DNA from: Staphylococcus sp. GSSP0090
Lineage (GTDB): Bacteria; Bacillota; Bacilli; Staphylococcales; Staphylococcaceae
Length of the DNA stretch: 64,000 bases
Assembly (NCBI RefSeq): GCF_013391405.1
Contig: NZ_JACBFD010000027.1
Coordinates: 1-64,000, forward strand
Direction: 5' to 3'
A program made the translations under genes and the position numbers. Below are positions 9,385-19,817 of the stretch, piece after piece. Position 1 is the first letter of the stretch, and each line of letters opens with the position of its first letter. Under the pieces are notes generated by a model. The model did no database searches, was not told where the DNA came from, and saw nothing but the letters and a program-made list of their open reading frames with translations.

Positions 9385-10587
9385 TTACGATTGATCTCGA
9401 AAAGCGAGTATTTGATCAACTGCCGTTACGTAACCTGGTTGATCTAACGTTTGTGTTTCTTTCAAATTTTTAATATGTGTTTGATACGTTGCCCGATTGT
9501 GCAACATTTCCAGAACTTTTGCTTTCAAATCTTCAATTGTGACAGTCTCAGAATTCAATTGTTGACCTACGTTTGTATATTCAATTTGTTGTGCAACAAG
9601 AGGCTGATCAGCATTTTGTGGAAAGGCTAATAAAGGCACACCCATTAATAATGCTTCATTTGTACTATTCATACCAGCATGTGTTAAGAAAAGCGCTGTA
9701 TGCTGTAATAGTTCAGTCTGCGGCACATAGGATTTCAATAATATATTGTCAGGGACTGCATCAAAGTCAGCCAAGTTATTTGCCTTACCAATCGACACGA
9801 CAACAGACGCATCGATATCTTTTAATGCTGCCAAACATTTATTGAAGAAATTTACATTTTGATTAAAGACCGTGCCAAGCGAAATATAAATGACGGGCCG
9901 TGTTTGATCAACTTGATTCATAAATTCCGTGGCCTGTGGTTGTTCAATAGAAGGGCCTACAAATCGATAATATGCTGAATCAAACAATTCAGGATGGATT
10001 TGGAATTGTTCCAAGATATAGGCAATATTAAAATCACCCGAATTATTCATTATTTCATAACGTGAGTTAACCTCGACATCATAGGTTGTTTGAATATGCT
10101 GTTGTAAATGATTAAAAGTGTCATTAATGTCATTCATTTCTGTTTCTGATAAAGCCTGTGCATTATATTTGAGTGCCGCTTCAAATGTTTCTTCAGTATG
10201 TGCAAAGGACGTAATCGATGAAATTGTAGGAATATGTAATTTTTGCGCAATTAAACGGCCACAACTAAACATGGAATCATAAATTAAATAATCATAATGT
10301 TCATGTTTAATATCTTCCAATACTTTGGGTAGTATGACATCTGCAGTATTCAATAATCCATTGATGACGTGGAATAAATTGCCAGAACCGTATGCCGTAA
10401 AGCGTTGTATTATCTCATCTGATGGGAATGTGCGTATCTCAGCACCTGAATCTTTTAGCTTGTCTTGATATTGATCTCCAATGTAATACACCACCTCTTC
10501 GCCACGTGCCACAAGTTCTTTACACACGGCAATCGTAGGGTTAAGGTGTCCGATGGATCCTGAATTAATAAATAATACCTTAGCCAA
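9385..10587 (-). CDS. MGT/UGT-like GT1 family glycosyltransferase
   Basis: This 400-residue cytoplasmic GT-B enzyme resembles macrolide glycosyltransferases. The N-terminal half has the acceptor-domain start KVLFINSGSIGHLNPT, with an HLN in the position of the usual catalytic histidine. The C-terminal half has the UDP-sugar signature THAGMNSTNEALLMGVPLLAFPQNADQ. It probably transfers a sugar to a small hydrophobic or macrolide-like acceptor, but the substrate cannot be read from sequence. The TTG start follows AGGAGGAC. In S. aureus purA is followed directly by the tRNA genes, so this minus-strand gene looks like a lineage-specific insertion. Confidence 0.8.
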   Translation of the reverse strand: MAKVLFINSGSIGHLNPTIAVCKELVARGEEVVYYIGDQYQDKLKDSGAEIRTFPSDEIIQRFTAYGSGNLFHVINGLLNTADVILPKVLEDIKHEHYDYLIYDSMFSCGRLIAQKLHIPTISSITSFAHTEETFEAALKYNAQALSETEMNDINDTFNHLQQHIQTTYDVEVNSRYEIMNNSGDFNIAYILEQFQIHPELFDSAYYRFVGPSIEQPQATEFMNQVDQTRPVIYISLGTVFNQNVNFFNKCLAALKDIDASVVVSIGKANNLADFDAVPDNILLKSYVPQTELLQHTALFLTHAGMNSTNEALLMGVPLLAFPQNADQPLVAQQIEYTNVGQQLNSETVTIEDLKAKVLEMLHNRATYQTHIKNLKETQTLDQPGYVTAVDQILAFRDQS

Positions 10588-10824
10588 TCATAAGTCCTCC
10601 TCATATTTTATTTAATAAGTTTATCAAAAAGTATTGAAAACAAAAAAGATTTAAATTTTAATAGTTTTTTAAACATTTACAATTTCTCATGTTTTAGAGA
10701 TTAAAAATGAAAAAATGAATGTACGGCTATGCCAATATGACAGACTTTTTAAGACTTTTAGAACCGTATTTGAACTTTATACAATTAATATAGAAAATTA
10801 TACTAATAAAATTAAAAAAATAGC

Positions 10825-10853
10825 TTGTCATCCTGTATAAGAGTTGATATAAT
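10825..10853 (+). promoter_or_regulatory. Predicted promoter of the tRNA pair
   Basis: A TTGTCA -35 element and a perfect TATAAT -10 element are separated by exactly 17 bases, about 20 bases before tRNA-Glu. The rest of the spacer from 10588 shows nothing further that I can support. Confidence 0.8.
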
Positions 10854-10872
10854 TTATTTTGTGCTTAAGACA

Positions 10873-10947
10873 GGCTCCTTGGTCAAGCGGTTAAGACACC
10901 GCCCTTTCACGGCGGTAACACGGGTTCGAGTCCCGTAGGAGTCACCA
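10873..10947 (+). tRNA. tRNA-Glu (anticodon TTC)
   Basis: The cloverleaf is complete: acceptor arms GGCTCCT and AGGAGTC, anticodon loop CTTTCAC giving TTC, and T-loop GGTTCGAGTCC. CCA is encoded at 10945-10947. It is 75 bases long and sits seven bases before tRNA-Asp. Confidence 0.97.
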
Positions 10948-10954
10948 TTAATTA

Positions 10955-11027
10955 GGTCTCGTAGTGTAGCGGTTAACACGCCTGCCTGTCACGCAGGAGA
11001 TCGCGGGTTCGATTCCCGTCGAGACCG
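10955..11027 (+). tRNA. tRNA-Asp (anticodon GTC)
   Basis: Acceptor arms GGTCTCG and CGAGACC pair perfectly, the anticodon loop CTGTCAC gives GTC, and the T-loop is GGTTCGATTCC. The discriminator base is G at 11027 and CCA is not encoded, unlike in the neighbouring tRNA-Glu. Confidence 0.97.
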
Positions 11028-11030
11028 TAT

Positions 11031-11059
11031 AAGCCCATCCAATAGGATGGGCTTTTTTT
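11031..11059 (+). terminator. Terminator after the tRNA pair
   Basis: AAGCCCATCC and GGATGGGCTT form a 10-bp perfect stem with a four-base loop, followed by seven Ts. Confidence 0.93.
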
Positions 11060-11220
11060 ATGCGTAAATTTAGCAATATAAATTTTTGCTGGCAAACTTT
11101 TAATACAATGTTATATTATGGTGGATGAGTATAGCTTTAACATATGTATCAGTTTAAGTTTATTTCACCAAAGACTAAAATTTCCTATAATAAAGTGAAT
11201 TTAAAATGAGGAGTGTATAA

Positions 11221-11679
11221 ATGACCAATCATCAGCATATAGAAGAAACAGATTTGATTAACCTCATCAGTGATCGACACCATGACTTGAGACAAAAAGT
11301 AGAATATATGACGGCACAACAACTACCTCAGGTTCATTTTGGTAGTTCTGAATGGTACTTAATTATGATTATTAAATATGATCGTCCTTCTTTTGCAGAA
11401 CTCACGCATAAAATTAATTTAACGCGTCAGGCAATTCATAAAGCAGTGAAACAATTAGAACAGAAACAAGTCGTTCAAATTGAAAGTGTGCCGAATAATA
11501 AAAAGGAAAAACGTGTCACCCTAACGCAATTTGGTATCACGTGTTATGAGAAATATATTGAAAATAAACAGTACATCATTGAACATATCAGTCATGTGAT
11601 TGGCGCGTCAGAAGTGGCACATTTACAACAACTGTTATTAGCAGACTGGCAATTAGATAATGATAAGCAAGATGAATGA
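11221..11679 (+). CDS. MarR family transcriptional regulator
   Basis: This 152-residue winged-helix protein has the MarR layout: a helical N-terminus, a helix-turn-helix around FAELTHKINLTRQAIHKAVKQLEQK (about 60-85), a wing with VPNNKKEKRVTLTQFG, and a C-terminal dimerisation helix. It should bind a palindrome as a dimer. A perfect palindrome overlapping the -35 element of the downstream MFS gene is the obvious operator, which suggests it represses that pump. The start follows TGAGGAGTG. A TATAAT at 11186-11191 may be its -10 element. The inducing ligand is unknown. Confidence 0.85.
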   Translation: MTNHQHIEETDLINLISDRHHDLRQKVEYMTAQQLPQVHFGSSEWYLIMIIKYDRPSFAELTHKINLTRQAIHKAVKQLEQKQVVQIESVPNNKKEKRVTLTQFGITCYEKYIENKQYIIEHISHVIGASEVAHLQQLLLADWQLDNDKQDE

Positions 11680-11725
11680 TTAGAGTATATAACGATAACA
11701 GCAACGTTGCATACTCTAATTTTTT
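11679..11725 (+). terminator. Terminator after marR-type gene
   Basis: ATTAGAGTAT and ATACTCTAAT form a perfect 10-bp stem around a 22-base loop, followed by six Ts. It separates the regulator from the pump, which therefore needs its own promoter. Confidence 0.85.
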
Positions 11726-11736
11726 CGCGAATGATT

Positions 11737-11757
11737 ATTGTCAACTAGGTTGACAAT
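11737..11757. promoter_or_regulatory. Perfect palindromic operator overlapping an efflux-pump promoter
   Basis: ATTGTCAAC and GTTGACAAT form a perfect 9-bp inverted repeat with a three-base spacer. The right arm contains a consensus -35 element TTGACA (11750-11755), and TAAAGT lies 18 bases further on as a possible -10. The site size suits a MarR dimer. The rest of the 11758-12128 leader, about 370 bases, shows no gene that I can support. Confidence 0.7.
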
Positions 11758-12128
11758 ATTAACGAAATTTTGCTAAAGTAAGTTGGTCAGTCTTTTCGAC
11801 TACAAAGATAGCTAAAGCATTTATATAGAAGAGCGTTGCATAATGATGAAATGATGTTGCTTAAAATGATTTGAATTCAGGGGTATGTAACATAAAGTTT
11901 ATTTTACAAAGGGCATAGTAGGTACATCATGCTTCTTCTATATCATGCGTCGTTTTTAGCATAATAAAAATTCAATGGAAATATAGGAATAAGTCATAAC
12001 TTATGTAGGTAAATTGAGTAAAAAGCAAAGCAATCCTTCATCAAGTAAGCGGTTGGTTTGCTATATCAATTACTTAACACACGCATTTATACTTGTACTT
12101 CATTTACCATCAAAAAGGAGTATATCTA

Positions 12129-13535
12129 ATGGCAACACAAGTAAACGTCAAAAGTCCGAAAATGTATGCACTCGTCTTAATGATTGGTGGATTTATGGGA
12201 CTGTTCAGTGAAACGGCACTCAATATGGCACTAACCGATATTATGGCTGACTTTAAGGTGTCAGCAGCAACGGTACAATGGTTAACAACAGGTTACTTAC
12301 TCGTCATGGCTTGTTTAGTACCAGCGTCTTCATATCTTATTAAATGGTTTAGCACGAAAACGTTAATTATTTCAGGTATTTTATTATCATTACTAGGCGT
12401 CGTTATTGGCGCCCTTGCACCTAACTTTGGTTTATTATTATTAGGTCGTATGATTCAAGCATTGGGTACAGGGATCCTCTTACCTATTATGGTGACCGTG
12501 CTAATGCTCATCTTCCCAATTGAAAAACGCGGGGCGGTCATGGGAATCATGGGTCTTGTTATTACGGCAGGACCAGCACTTGGACCGACACTTTCAGGTA
12601 TCATTATCTCCGCGTCTAGTTGGCACTATATCTTCTGGATTAGTGCAGTATTATATTTAGTCGTCTTAGGTTTAGCTTTTACAAATACGGAGAACGTGGG
12701 AGAAATTACAAAACCTAAAATCGATATCCTATCCATTTGCTTATCAACGATTGGGTTTGCAGGATTAATCTTCGCATTAAGTTCCATGGCAGAAGCGGCC
12801 TTTACAAATGTCATCGTATGGCTGCCGTTAGTCATCGGTATCATGGCATTAATCATCTTTATTGTACGTCAATTTAAAATTGACTCGCCTATGCTCAACT
12901 TAAATGTCTTCAAATATCCTATGTTCGTCCTTGGTGCAGCCATGGTATTTATTACGATCTTATGCATATTATCAACAGGCATCTTATTACCATTATATTT
13001 AAAAGGTGCTTTACTATTTAGTTCAGTCATTGCTGGTTTAACATTATTACCTGGTAACGCAGTCAATTTAGTCTTGTCTCCTGTCGTCGGATCATTGTTT
13101 GACCGTTTTGGCGCGAGATACTTCGGTATTATCGGATATGTATTCATGTTTATCGCTGCCATGACGTTTGCGCTCATTATTTCTGCGTCTACACCAGTAT
13201 GGGCTATTATTCTGACATTTATGGTACTGTTCTTGGGTATTACAATGGTGATGATGCCAGCACAAACAAATGCTTTAAATCAACTACCACATGAGTTATA
13301 TGCAGATGGTTCAGCAACCATTACGACATTAATACAAGTGGGTGGCTCAGCAGGTACAGCCATCGCCATTACGCTTTATACAACAGCGATGAAATCATTT
13401 GGCACTGCTCATCCAAGTGCCAGCCAAGAAATCATCCTGTCACATGGCGTACAGTTTACCTTTTTCTTTATTACTGCATTAACAGTCATCGGCTTGATGC
13501 TTTCATTATTCGTTAAGAAACCGAAAAACGTTTAA
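12129..13535 (+). CDS. DHA2-type (14-helix) MFS multidrug efflux transporter
   Basis: This 468-residue transporter has about 14 membrane helices and belongs to the EmrB/QacA/LmrB drug:proton antiporter group. The N-terminal ALNMALTDIMADFKVSAATVQWLTTGYLL segment and the motif-C stretch GPALGPTLSG are diagnostic. I chose the ATG at 12129 because AAAAGGAG lies eight bases upstream. An in-frame TTG at 12093 has no such site. A palindrome in its promoter and the adjacent MarR-type gene suggest drug- or metabolite-inducible expression. The exported compound is unknown. Confidence 0.88.
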   Translation: MATQVNVKSPKMYALVLMIGGFMGLFSETALNMALTDIMADFKVSAATVQWLTTGYLLVMACLVPASSYLIKWFSTKTLIISGILLSLLGVVIGALAPNFGLLLLGRMIQALGTGILLPIMVTVLMLIFPIEKRGAVMGIMGLVITAGPALGPTLSGIIISASSWHYIFWISAVLYLVVLGLAFTNTENVGEITKPKIDILSICLSTIGFAGLIFALSSMAEAAFTNVIVWLPLVIGIMALIIFIVRQFKIDSPMLNLNVFKYPMFVLGAAMVFITILCILSTGILLPLYLKGALLFSSVIAGLTLLPGNAVNLVLSPVVGSLFDRFGARYFGIIGYVFMFIAAMTFALIISASTPVWAIILTFMVLFLGITMVMMPAQTNALNQLPHELYADGSATITTLIQVGGSAGTAIAITLYTTAMKSFGTAHPSASQEIILSHGVQFTFFFITALTVIGLMLSLFVKKPKNV

Positions 13536-13815
13536 GTATCACATGACCGTGCGCAGTAACCTATTTTGAATGATGCTTTTCAAATTGAACTAGGGCGTAG
13601 CGTCGGCATGCATGTGATAAGATCATTGCATAATACAGTTTTAGATAAATATAAAGCACAACACAGGGCGTGCACATACGTGAGCTAATAATATATTAGG
13701 TGACGCGTGCGCACCCTTATTTATGTTATAAGCAATAAATTCGAATGATACGAGATGATTGTTTAAACTAGGAATACCTATGATGACTAGATGTATACCC
13801 ATTTAATCGTGAGAA
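13536..13815. other. Spacer between MFS gene and walR
   Basis: No gene is supported. An imperfect inverted repeat at about 13665-13715 (GGGCGTGC on the left, GCGCACCC on the right, inner CTAATA/TATTAG) may end the MFS transcript, but it has mismatches and no good T tract. Confidence 0.4.
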
Positions 13816-13824
13816 TGTTATAAT
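13816..13824 (+). promoter_or_regulatory. Extended -10 promoter of walR
   Basis: TGTTATAAT is a perfect extended -10 element (TGnTATAAT) about 130 bases before the walR start. No good -35 lies upstream, which is acceptable for this promoter class. Confidence 0.55.
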
Positions 13825-13956
13825 TTTACAATATACAATTTTAAATTTTTATTTGGAAAAATAGAATTAGCACGCCATAAATGGTAAATTGTATTATAGG
13901 GAAATGCGTAGAATTTAATGTAAATGTACTACAATATAGAAATGAGGTTTATAAAT

Positions 13957-14658
13957 ATGGCTAGAAAAGTTGTTGTAGTCGATGATGAAAAACCAATTGC
14001 TGATATTTTAGAATTTAATTTGAAAAAAGAAGGTTACGAAGTATTTTGTGCCTATGATGGCAATGATGCTGTAGATTTAATCTATGATGAAGAACCAGAC
14101 ATCGTGTTGCTAGACATTATGTTGCCTGGTCGCGACGGCATGGAAGTTTGTCGTGAAGTTCGTAAAAAATACGAAATGCCTATTATCATGTTAACAGCAA
14201 AAGACTCAGAAATTGATAAAGTATTAGGCCTTGAGCTAGGTGCAGATGACTATGTAACGAAACCATTTAGCACACGTGAATTAATTGCGCGTGTTAAAGC
14301 AAACTTACGTCGTCATTATTCACAACCAGCACAAGAAGTTAATGATGCGTCGAATGAAATTACGATTAAAGATATCGTCATCTATCCAGATGCATACTCT
14401 ATTAAAAAACGTGGCGATGATATCGAGTTAACACACCGTGAATTTGAATTATTCCATTACTTATCTAAACATATGGGTCAAGTAATGACACGTGAACATT
14501 TATTACAAACTGTTTGGGGTTATGACTATTTTGGTGATGTACGTACAGTAGACGTAACAATTCGTCGTTTACGTGAAAAAATCGAGGACGACCCATCTCA
14601 TCCAGAATATATTGTGACACGTCGTGGTGTTGGATATTTCCTCCAACAACATGAATAG
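13957..14658 (+). CDS. walR: Essential response regulator WalR
   Basis: This 233-residue OmpR-family regulator controls cell-wall hydrolases. The receiver domain (1-120) has the DD acidic pair at 9-10, the phospho-acceptor D53 in LLDIML, and the conserved K in the VTKPFS stretch. The C-terminal winged helix (about 135-230) ends [12 protein letters not shown]. The ATG at 13957 is preceded by ATGAGG, and the product aligns with S. aureus WalR from this residue, whereas the longer frame from 13924 does not. It begins the walRKHI operon. Confidence 0.98.
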   Translation: MARKVVVVDDEKPIADILEFNLKKEGYEVFCAYDGNDAVDLIYDEEPDIVLLDIMLPGRDGMEVCREVRKKYEMPIIMLTAKDSEIDKVLGLELGADDYVTKPFSTRELIARVKANLRRHYSQPAQEVNDASNEITIKDIVIYPDAYSIKKRGDDIELTHREFELFHYLSKHMGQVMTREHLLQTVWGYDYFGDVRTVDVTIRRLREKIEDDPSHPEYIVTRRGVGYFLQQHE

Positions 14659-14670
14659 AGGCACTTATTA

Positions 14671-16503
14671 ATGAAATGGCTTAAACATTTTCAGTCCTTA
14701 CACACGAAATTGGTTATTGTCTATGTATTACTCATTATCATCGGTATGCAAATTATCGGTTTATATTTTACGAATAGTCTAGAAAAAGAATTAACACAAA
14801 CATTTAAAAATAATATTTCGCAATACGCGAAACAAATCGAAATTAATATAGAAAAAGTCTATGACGAAGACAATGCGATTAATGCTCAAAAAGAAGTCCA
14901 GAACTTACTTAATGAGTATGCCAATAGACAAGAAATAGAAGAAATCCGTTTTATAGATAAAGATCAAATTATCATGGCAACGTCAAAGCAGTCTACGCGT
15001 AGTCTAATTAATCAAAAAGCGAATGACAACTCCATTCAAAAGGCACTGTCACTCGGTGAAATCAATAGCCACACCGTATTAAAAGATTACGGTAATGGGA
15101 AACAACGTGTGTGGGTATACAACCTACCCGTTAAAACATCAAACGATGGTACAATTGGTGATGTCTATATCGAAGCGGACATCAATGATGTATATAATCA
15201 ATTGAGCAATATCAATCAAATCTTTATTGTTGGTACAGGAATATCACTTTTGATTACCGTGATACTAGGTTTCTTTATTGCACGTACCATTACTAAGCCG
15301 ATTACAGACATGCGGAACCAAACCGTTGAAATGTCCAAAGGTAACTATACCCAACGTGTGAAAATCTACGGGAACGATGAAATTGGTGAGCTCGCACTCG
15401 CCTTTAATAATCTATCCAAACGTGTACAAGAAGCACAAGCGAATACCGAAAGTGAGAAACGCCGTCTCGATTCCGTTATCACCCATATGAGTGACGGTAT
15501 CATTGCAACCGACCGCCGTGGCCGCATACGTATTGTAAACGACATGGCACTTACTATGATGGGTACAATGAAAGAAGACATCATCGGTGATTACATGCTG
15601 AATGTATTGAAATTGGAAGAAGATTTCTCCTTAGATGAAATTCAAGAAAATAATGATAGCTTCTTATTAGATATTAATGAAAATGAAGGCATTATTGCCC
15701 GGGTTAACTTTAGTACAATTGTACAAGAAACTGGCTTTGTGACAGGTTACATTGCCGTACTTCATGATGTAACAGAACAACAACAAGTCGAACGCGAACG
15801 TCGTGAATTCGTTGCCAACGTTTCACACGAGTTGCGTACACCACTAACTTCTATGAACAGTTATATTGAGGCACTCGAAAGTGGCGCTTGGAAAGATGGC
15901 GAATTAGCACCACAATTCCTATCCGTTACACGTGAAGAAACAGAACGTATGATTCGTCTCGTTAATGACCTATTACAATTATCTAAAATGGACAATGAAT
16001 CCGAGCAAATCACCAAAGAAATTATCGACTTCAATATGTTTATTAATAAAATTATTAACCGCCATGAAATGTCAGCAAAAGATACGACATTTGTGCGTGA
16101 AATACCTAAAGAAACCATCTTTACTGAAATCGATCCAGATAAGATGACCCAAGTGTTTGATAACGTTATAACCAACGCGATGAAATATTCTCGTGGCGAT
16201 AAACGTGTCGAGTTTCACGTGAAACAGAATGCGTTATATAATCGTATGACCATTCGTGTTAAAGATAACGGAATTGGTATTCCAATTAATAAAGTAGATA
16301 AAATCTTTGACCGCTTCTATCGTGTAGACAAAGCACGTACACGTAAAATGGGTGGTACAGGTTTAGGTTTAGCGATCTCTAAAGAAATCGTTGAAGCACA
16401 CAACGGTCGCATATGGGCAAACAGCGTTGAAGGACAAGGCACGTCAATCTTTATTACACTTCCTTGTGAAGTTCTAGAAGATGGTGATTGGGATGCGGAG
16501 TAA
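14671..16503 (+). CDS. walK: Sensor histidine kinase WalK
   Basis: This 610-residue membrane kinase phosphorylates WalR. The first membrane helix lies near 14-34, an extracellular PAS-like domain spans about 35-180, and the second helix lies near 183-205. HAMP, an internal PAS domain (about 260-375), HisKA with the phosphorylated H386 in [10 protein letters not shown], and a HATPase with the N box [15 protein letters not shown] and GGTGLGLAI follow. The gene starts 12 bases after walR stops. Its 3' end overlaps walH. Length and motifs are normal. Confidence 0.98.
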   Translation: MKWLKHFQSLHTKLVIVYVLLIIIGMQIIGLYFTNSLEKELTQTFKNNISQYAKQIEINIEKVYDEDNAINAQKEVQNLLNEYANRQEIEEIRFIDKDQIIMATSKQSTRSLINQKANDNSIQKALSLGEINSHTVLKDYGNGKQRVWVYNLPVKTSNDGTIGDVYIEADINDVYNQLSNINQIFIVGTGISLLITVILGFFIARTITKPITDMRNQTVEMSKGNYTQRVKIYGNDEIGELALAFNNLSKRVQEAQANTESEKRRLDSVITHMSDGIIATDRRGRIRIVNDMALTMMGTMKEDIIGDYMLNVLKLEEDFSLDEIQENNDSFLLDINENEGIIARVNFSTIVQETGFVTGYIAVLHDVTEQQQVERERREFVANVSHELRTPLTSMNSYIEALESGAWKDGELAPQFLSVTREETERMIRLVNDLLQLSKMDNESEQITKEIIDFNMFINKIINRHEMSAKDTTFVREIPKETIFTEIDPDKMTQVFDNVITNAMKYSRGDKRVEFHVKQNALYNRMTIRVKDNGIGIPINKVDKIFDRFYRVDKARTRKMGGTGLGLAISKEIVEAHNGRIWANSVEGQGTSIFITLPCEVLEDGDWDAE

Positions 16504-17833
16504 AGAATTAATTAAATCGATTATCCTAATCCTTCTTGTCTTAATGAGCGTCGTTTTAACGTATATGACTTGGAATTTCTCACCCGATTTAGCCAATGTA
16601 GATAACCAAGGGAGTAATAACAAAGATTATGAGCCCAATACAATCGGTAAACCCTTGAACCAAGGTATGGATCAAGTGATTACGCCTTATCAAGTGGTTC
16701 ACTCCAAAGGTGACCAAACTGAAGGCATGGCAGCGGCGAAACAAAATATTGAAACGATCATAAAGCCGTTGAAGAACCATCGTGTATTGCGCGCTGAACA
16801 AATGCACAGCAACCATAACTTAATCATTCCAGATTTAACCGATGAGTTTCTTGTACTTGATTTCAGCTATGATATTCCGTTAGCAACCTACTTAGGCCAA
16901 GCGCTGAATATCGATGCCAAAGTACCGAATAATTTTAAATTCGATCGACTGATTATCGACAATAACAAAGATGGCAATGTGAAACTTTATGCGATTAGTA
17001 GTGATAGACATAACGTTGTGCGTATGACGACTTCCGCAAAATTAAGTAACTTTAAAAAAGTGATGAAAACACAACATAAAAACATGCAGCCATACACAGA
17101 AATCATAACGAATAAAGATACAATTGATAGAGCGACACACATCTTTGCGCCAAAAGCACCAGAAGCGATGAAATCGTATCATACGATATACAATCGCATC
17201 AGTGTAGATACAATGAACTCCATTTTATTCAATGATTCTGTCGTTGTGCGTAGTACGAAGAGCGGTACCGCAACCTATAATAATAATACCGGTGTGGCAA
17301 ATTATAATGATGAAACTGAAAAGTATCGTTATACTAATCTCTCAGAAGACGAAAATCGTTCAACCGACATGCAAGACAGTATTCCAAGTACTTATGACTA
17401 TATTAATAATCACGGCGGTTTTACCGATGATTTCCGATTATTCAATATAGATAATAAAAATGGGGAACTGACCTATCAAATGTTCTTAAATGGACGTCCT
17501 ACCTTTAACGAGGAAAATTTAAACAATATCAAAGTATCTTGGGGAGATAAAGGCGTCTTTAGTTATGCACGGGCATTACTTAAAACCAATGTCACAATTG
17601 ACAGTGGCGGAGACGAAACGAAATTGCCTGGTGCTGAAACAGTACGTTCTGAACTAGCCAACAATCCAGAAATTAACTTTGAAGATGTGACGAACATGAC
17701 GATTGGTTATAAAATGGAAGAAAAACCAGATAAAAGTGATATTGAAATTCAACGCAATAGTGAATTTAAACCACAATGGTATGTACAATATGACGGTGAA
17801 TGGCGTGCATACGAAGATGGGGGGCTAGAATAA
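16493..17833 (+). CDS. walH: WalKR regulator WalH (YycH)
   Basis: This 446-residue protein has one N-terminal membrane helix (about 6-28) and a large extracellular region. With WalI it modulates WalK. I chose the ATG at 16493, which overlaps the end of walK and yields MRSKELIKS, aligning with the S. aureus start; the ATG at 16481 adds four residues without a better ribosome-binding site. Blocks such as [30 protein letters not shown] and the C-terminal WYVQYDGEW match the family. The walI start follows the stop directly. Confidence 0.95.
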   Translation: MRSKELIKSIILILLVLMSVVLTYMTWNFSPDLANVDNQGSNNKDYEPNTIGKPLNQGMDQVITPYQVVHSKGDQTEGMAAAKQNIETIIKPLKNHRVLRAEQMHSNHNLIIPDLTDEFLVLDFSYDIPLATYLGQALNIDAKVPNNFKFDRLIIDNNKDGNVKLYAISSDRHNVVRMTTSAKLSNFKKVMKTQHKNMQPYTEIITNKDTIDRATHIFAPKAPEAMKSYHTIYNRISVDTMNSILFNDSVVVRSTKSGTATYNNNTGVANYNDETEKYRYTNLSEDENRSTDMQDSIPSTYDYINNHGGFTDDFRLFNIDNKNGELTYQMFLNGRPTFNEENLNNIKVSWGDKGVFSYARALLKTNVTIDSGGDETKLPGAETVRSELANNPEINFEDVTNMTIGYKMEEKPDKSDIEIQRNSEFKPQWYVQYDGEWRAYEDGGLE

Positions 17834-18616
17834 ATGAACTGGAAACGAGCCAAAACATTATTTATTTTCGTGTTTATTCTAGTCAATATTAGTTTAGTAA
17901 TTATTTATATTGATAAAGTGAACAAATCACATATCAATGATAGCGATGAAGAAAATGCGGTGAATTTTAAACAAGAAGAAATTAAAATTCCAGACAATCT
18001 TCCGAGCGTAAAAGGCCTGAAAATGCAATTGCTGACTGCGCGATCATTTGATTTTTCATCTTATGCAAAATCACATTCCGAAGTCTCAAGTGAAGATTCC
18101 GGTGCCAGAGCAAAAGGCGACATCAATAATCCAATCGATGTCGGAAACGATCAATATACCGCATTAAAATCCTACGTTAAAGACAACGTCTATAAAGGTA
18201 AGGATTACGAAATGAGTAATATTGATAACGACCATGTGACCTTTGAACAAACGTATCAAGACTACCCGATTATGAACAATAATAAGGCGAGACTTGCGTT
18301 TAACATCAATAGTGATGGTAAAGCAACAAGCTATAAACAAACCGCAATGAAATCCATTGCACCATCAGAAGGTGCGAATAACGATAAGAAACAAGTTAAC
18401 TCAGCTAAGAGTGCCATAGAAGCACTGTATTATAATCGTTACTTGAAGCGCAATGATGAAGTAACCAATGCACGACTTGGCTACTACACCGTTGTTAAAG
18501 AGCCAAACGTGCAAGTACTCGAAGCCAATTGGGAAATTAAAGTCAAACACGGCGATGAGATTAAGACCTACTATGTCGAAGCCGTATCAGACAGCCCGAA
18601 AATTATTGAAGAATAA
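17834..18616 (+). CDS. walI: WalKR regulator WalI (YycI)
   Basis: This 260-residue bitopic membrane protein has one helix (about 8-26) and an extracellular YycI domain whose C-terminal part (IYYNRYL-like to WEIKVKHGDEIKTYYVEA) matches the family. It forms a complex with WalH that acts on WalK. The ATG follows the walH stop without a gap, so the two are translationally coupled. A strong terminator after the gene separates it from walJ, so walJ needs its own promoter here. Confidence 0.95.
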   Translation: MNWKRAKTLFIFVFILVNISLVIIYIDKVNKSHINDSDEENAVNFKQEEIKIPDNLPSVKGLKMQLLTARSFDFSSYAKSHSEVSSEDSGARAKGDINNPIDVGNDQYTALKSYVKDNVYKGKDYEMSNIDNDHVTFEQTYQDYPIMNNNKARLAFNINSDGKATSYKQTAMKSIAPSEGANNDKKQVNSAKSAIEALYYNRYLKRNDEVTNARLGYYTVVKEPNVQVLEANWEIKVKHGDEIKTYYVEAVSDSPKIIEE

Positions 18617-18628
18617 TGTGGATTACTT

Positions 18629-18657
18629 AAGCACACCTTTTGAAGGTGTGCTTTTTT
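18629..18657 (+). terminator. Terminator of the walRKHI operon
   Basis: AAGCACACCTT and AAGGTGTGCTT form a perfect 11-bp stem with a three-base loop, then six Ts. Confidence 0.93.
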
Positions 18658-18872
18658 GAATTGTTTGAGTTTTGTTTGAGGATTTTTGAAAAAAGATGCT
18701 TGTTAAAATAAACAATATACACAGAAGTGAAGTCAAAAGTATGTTAAAATTAAATATTGTTAATAACGTGTTATGAAAAATTTAAAAAACACGAAAATAT
18801 ATCATAAAAATATCAGAACCATGTCGATTTATCGTTGAGATAATAAGCAGAAGGTGGTTTATATTTTAAGAA

Positions 18873-18974
18873 GTGCAGAATGCTTGTAGCTTTTATAGCG
18901 CTGCTGGTTGCACTTTATCAATAGCATCAATTAGACAGAGGGCAAGTTGACGGCACATAAACCGTAGTCTGCCC
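18873..18974 (+). other. Two hairpins in the 400-base walI-walJ spacer
   Basis: No gene is supported between 18658 and 19014. Two stems lie in tandem: GTGCA/TGCAC at 18873-18913 with inner complementarity (AGC/GCT), and GGGCA-ACGG/CCGT-TGCCC at 18940-18974. Neither has a T run, so they look like a structured 5' leader of walJ rather than terminators. A TTAAAAT element near 18742 could be part of a promoter. Confidence 0.4.
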
Positions 18975-19014
18975 AGTAATAATAACGTTAAACAATGTTT
19001 ATAGATTAGAAAGG

Positions 19015-19815
19015 GTGAATCGCTTGATACGTATGAGTGTATTAGCGAGTGGTAGTACAGGAAACGCCACTTATGTGGAAAGTGATAAAGGCAGTATCCT
19101 TGTCGACGCAGGTTTGACAGGAAAGAAAATGGAAGAACTATTTGGACAAATAGACAAACAAATTCAAAATTTGAATGGCATCTTGGTGACGCATGAACAC
19201 TCGGACCACATTAAAGGGCTTGGTGTATTAGCACGTAAATATAAGTTACCAATTTACGCTAATGAAAAAACATGGACAGCCATCGAAAAGAAAGACAGCA
19301 AAATTCCAATGGATCAAAAATTTATCTTCAATCCATACGAAACAAAATCATTAGCCGGCTTCGATATCGAATCGTTTAATGTTTCACACGATGCCATCGA
19401 TCCGCAATTCTATATCTTCCATAATAACTATAAGAAATTTACGATTTTAACAGACACAGGTTACGTCTCAGATCGCATGAAAGGCATGATTCAAGGTAGC
19501 GATGCATTCGTCTTTGAAAGCAATCACGATGTGGATATGTTACGTATGTGCGGTTACCCTTGGAAGACCAAACAACGTATCCTCAGCGACATGGGCCATG
19601 TTTCTAACGAAGATGCAGGTCGTGCCATGACAGACGTCATCACAGGAAGCACCAAACGCATTTATCTGTCTCACTTATCACAAGACAACAATATGAAAGA
19701 CCTCGCACGCATGAGCGTCGGCCAAGTACTTAACGAAAATGATATCGACACAGAAAAAGAAGTACTGCTGTGCGATACCGACAAAGCCAACGCCACACCA
19801 ATATATACGTTATAG
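19015..19815 (+). CDS. walJ: Metallo-beta-lactamase fold hydrolase WalJ (YycJ)
   Basis: This 266-residue metallohydrolase has the metal-binding HEHSDHIKG motif near residue 60, a later SFNVSHDA histidine, TDTGYVSD and a distal SHLS histidine. YycJ proteins are thought to act as DNA exonucleases linking cell-wall and replication control. The product aligns with S. aureus WalJ from the GTG at 19015 (MNRLIRMSV). The AAGGGTG site sits better for the TTG at 19024, so the start may be three residues later. A terminator follows. Confidence 0.93.
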   Translation: MNRLIRMSVLASGSTGNATYVESDKGSILVDAGLTGKKMEELFGQIDKQIQNLNGILVTHEHSDHIKGLGVLARKYKLPIYANEKTWTAIEKKDSKIPMDQKFIFNPYETKSLAGFDIESFNVSHDAIDPQFYIFHNNYKKFTILTDTGYVSDRMKGMIQGSDAFVFESNHDVDMLRMCGYPWKTKQRILSDMGHVSNEDAGRAMTDVITGSTKRIYLSHLSQDNNMKDLARMSVGQVLNENDIDTEKEVLLCDTDKANATPIYTL

Positions 19816-19817
19816 AA

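Noticed and set aside
9573..9845. Plus-strand open frame inside the glycosyltransferase gene
   Set aside because: It is the complement of the conserved UDP-binding region and shows no recognisable protein features.
12014..12211. Plus-strand 65-residue frame overlapping the MFS start
   Set aside because: It runs out of frame into a well-supported gene and has no ribosome-binding site.
13665..13715. Imperfect GC-rich inverted repeat as a firm terminator
   Set aside because: The arms contain several mismatches and no T run follows.
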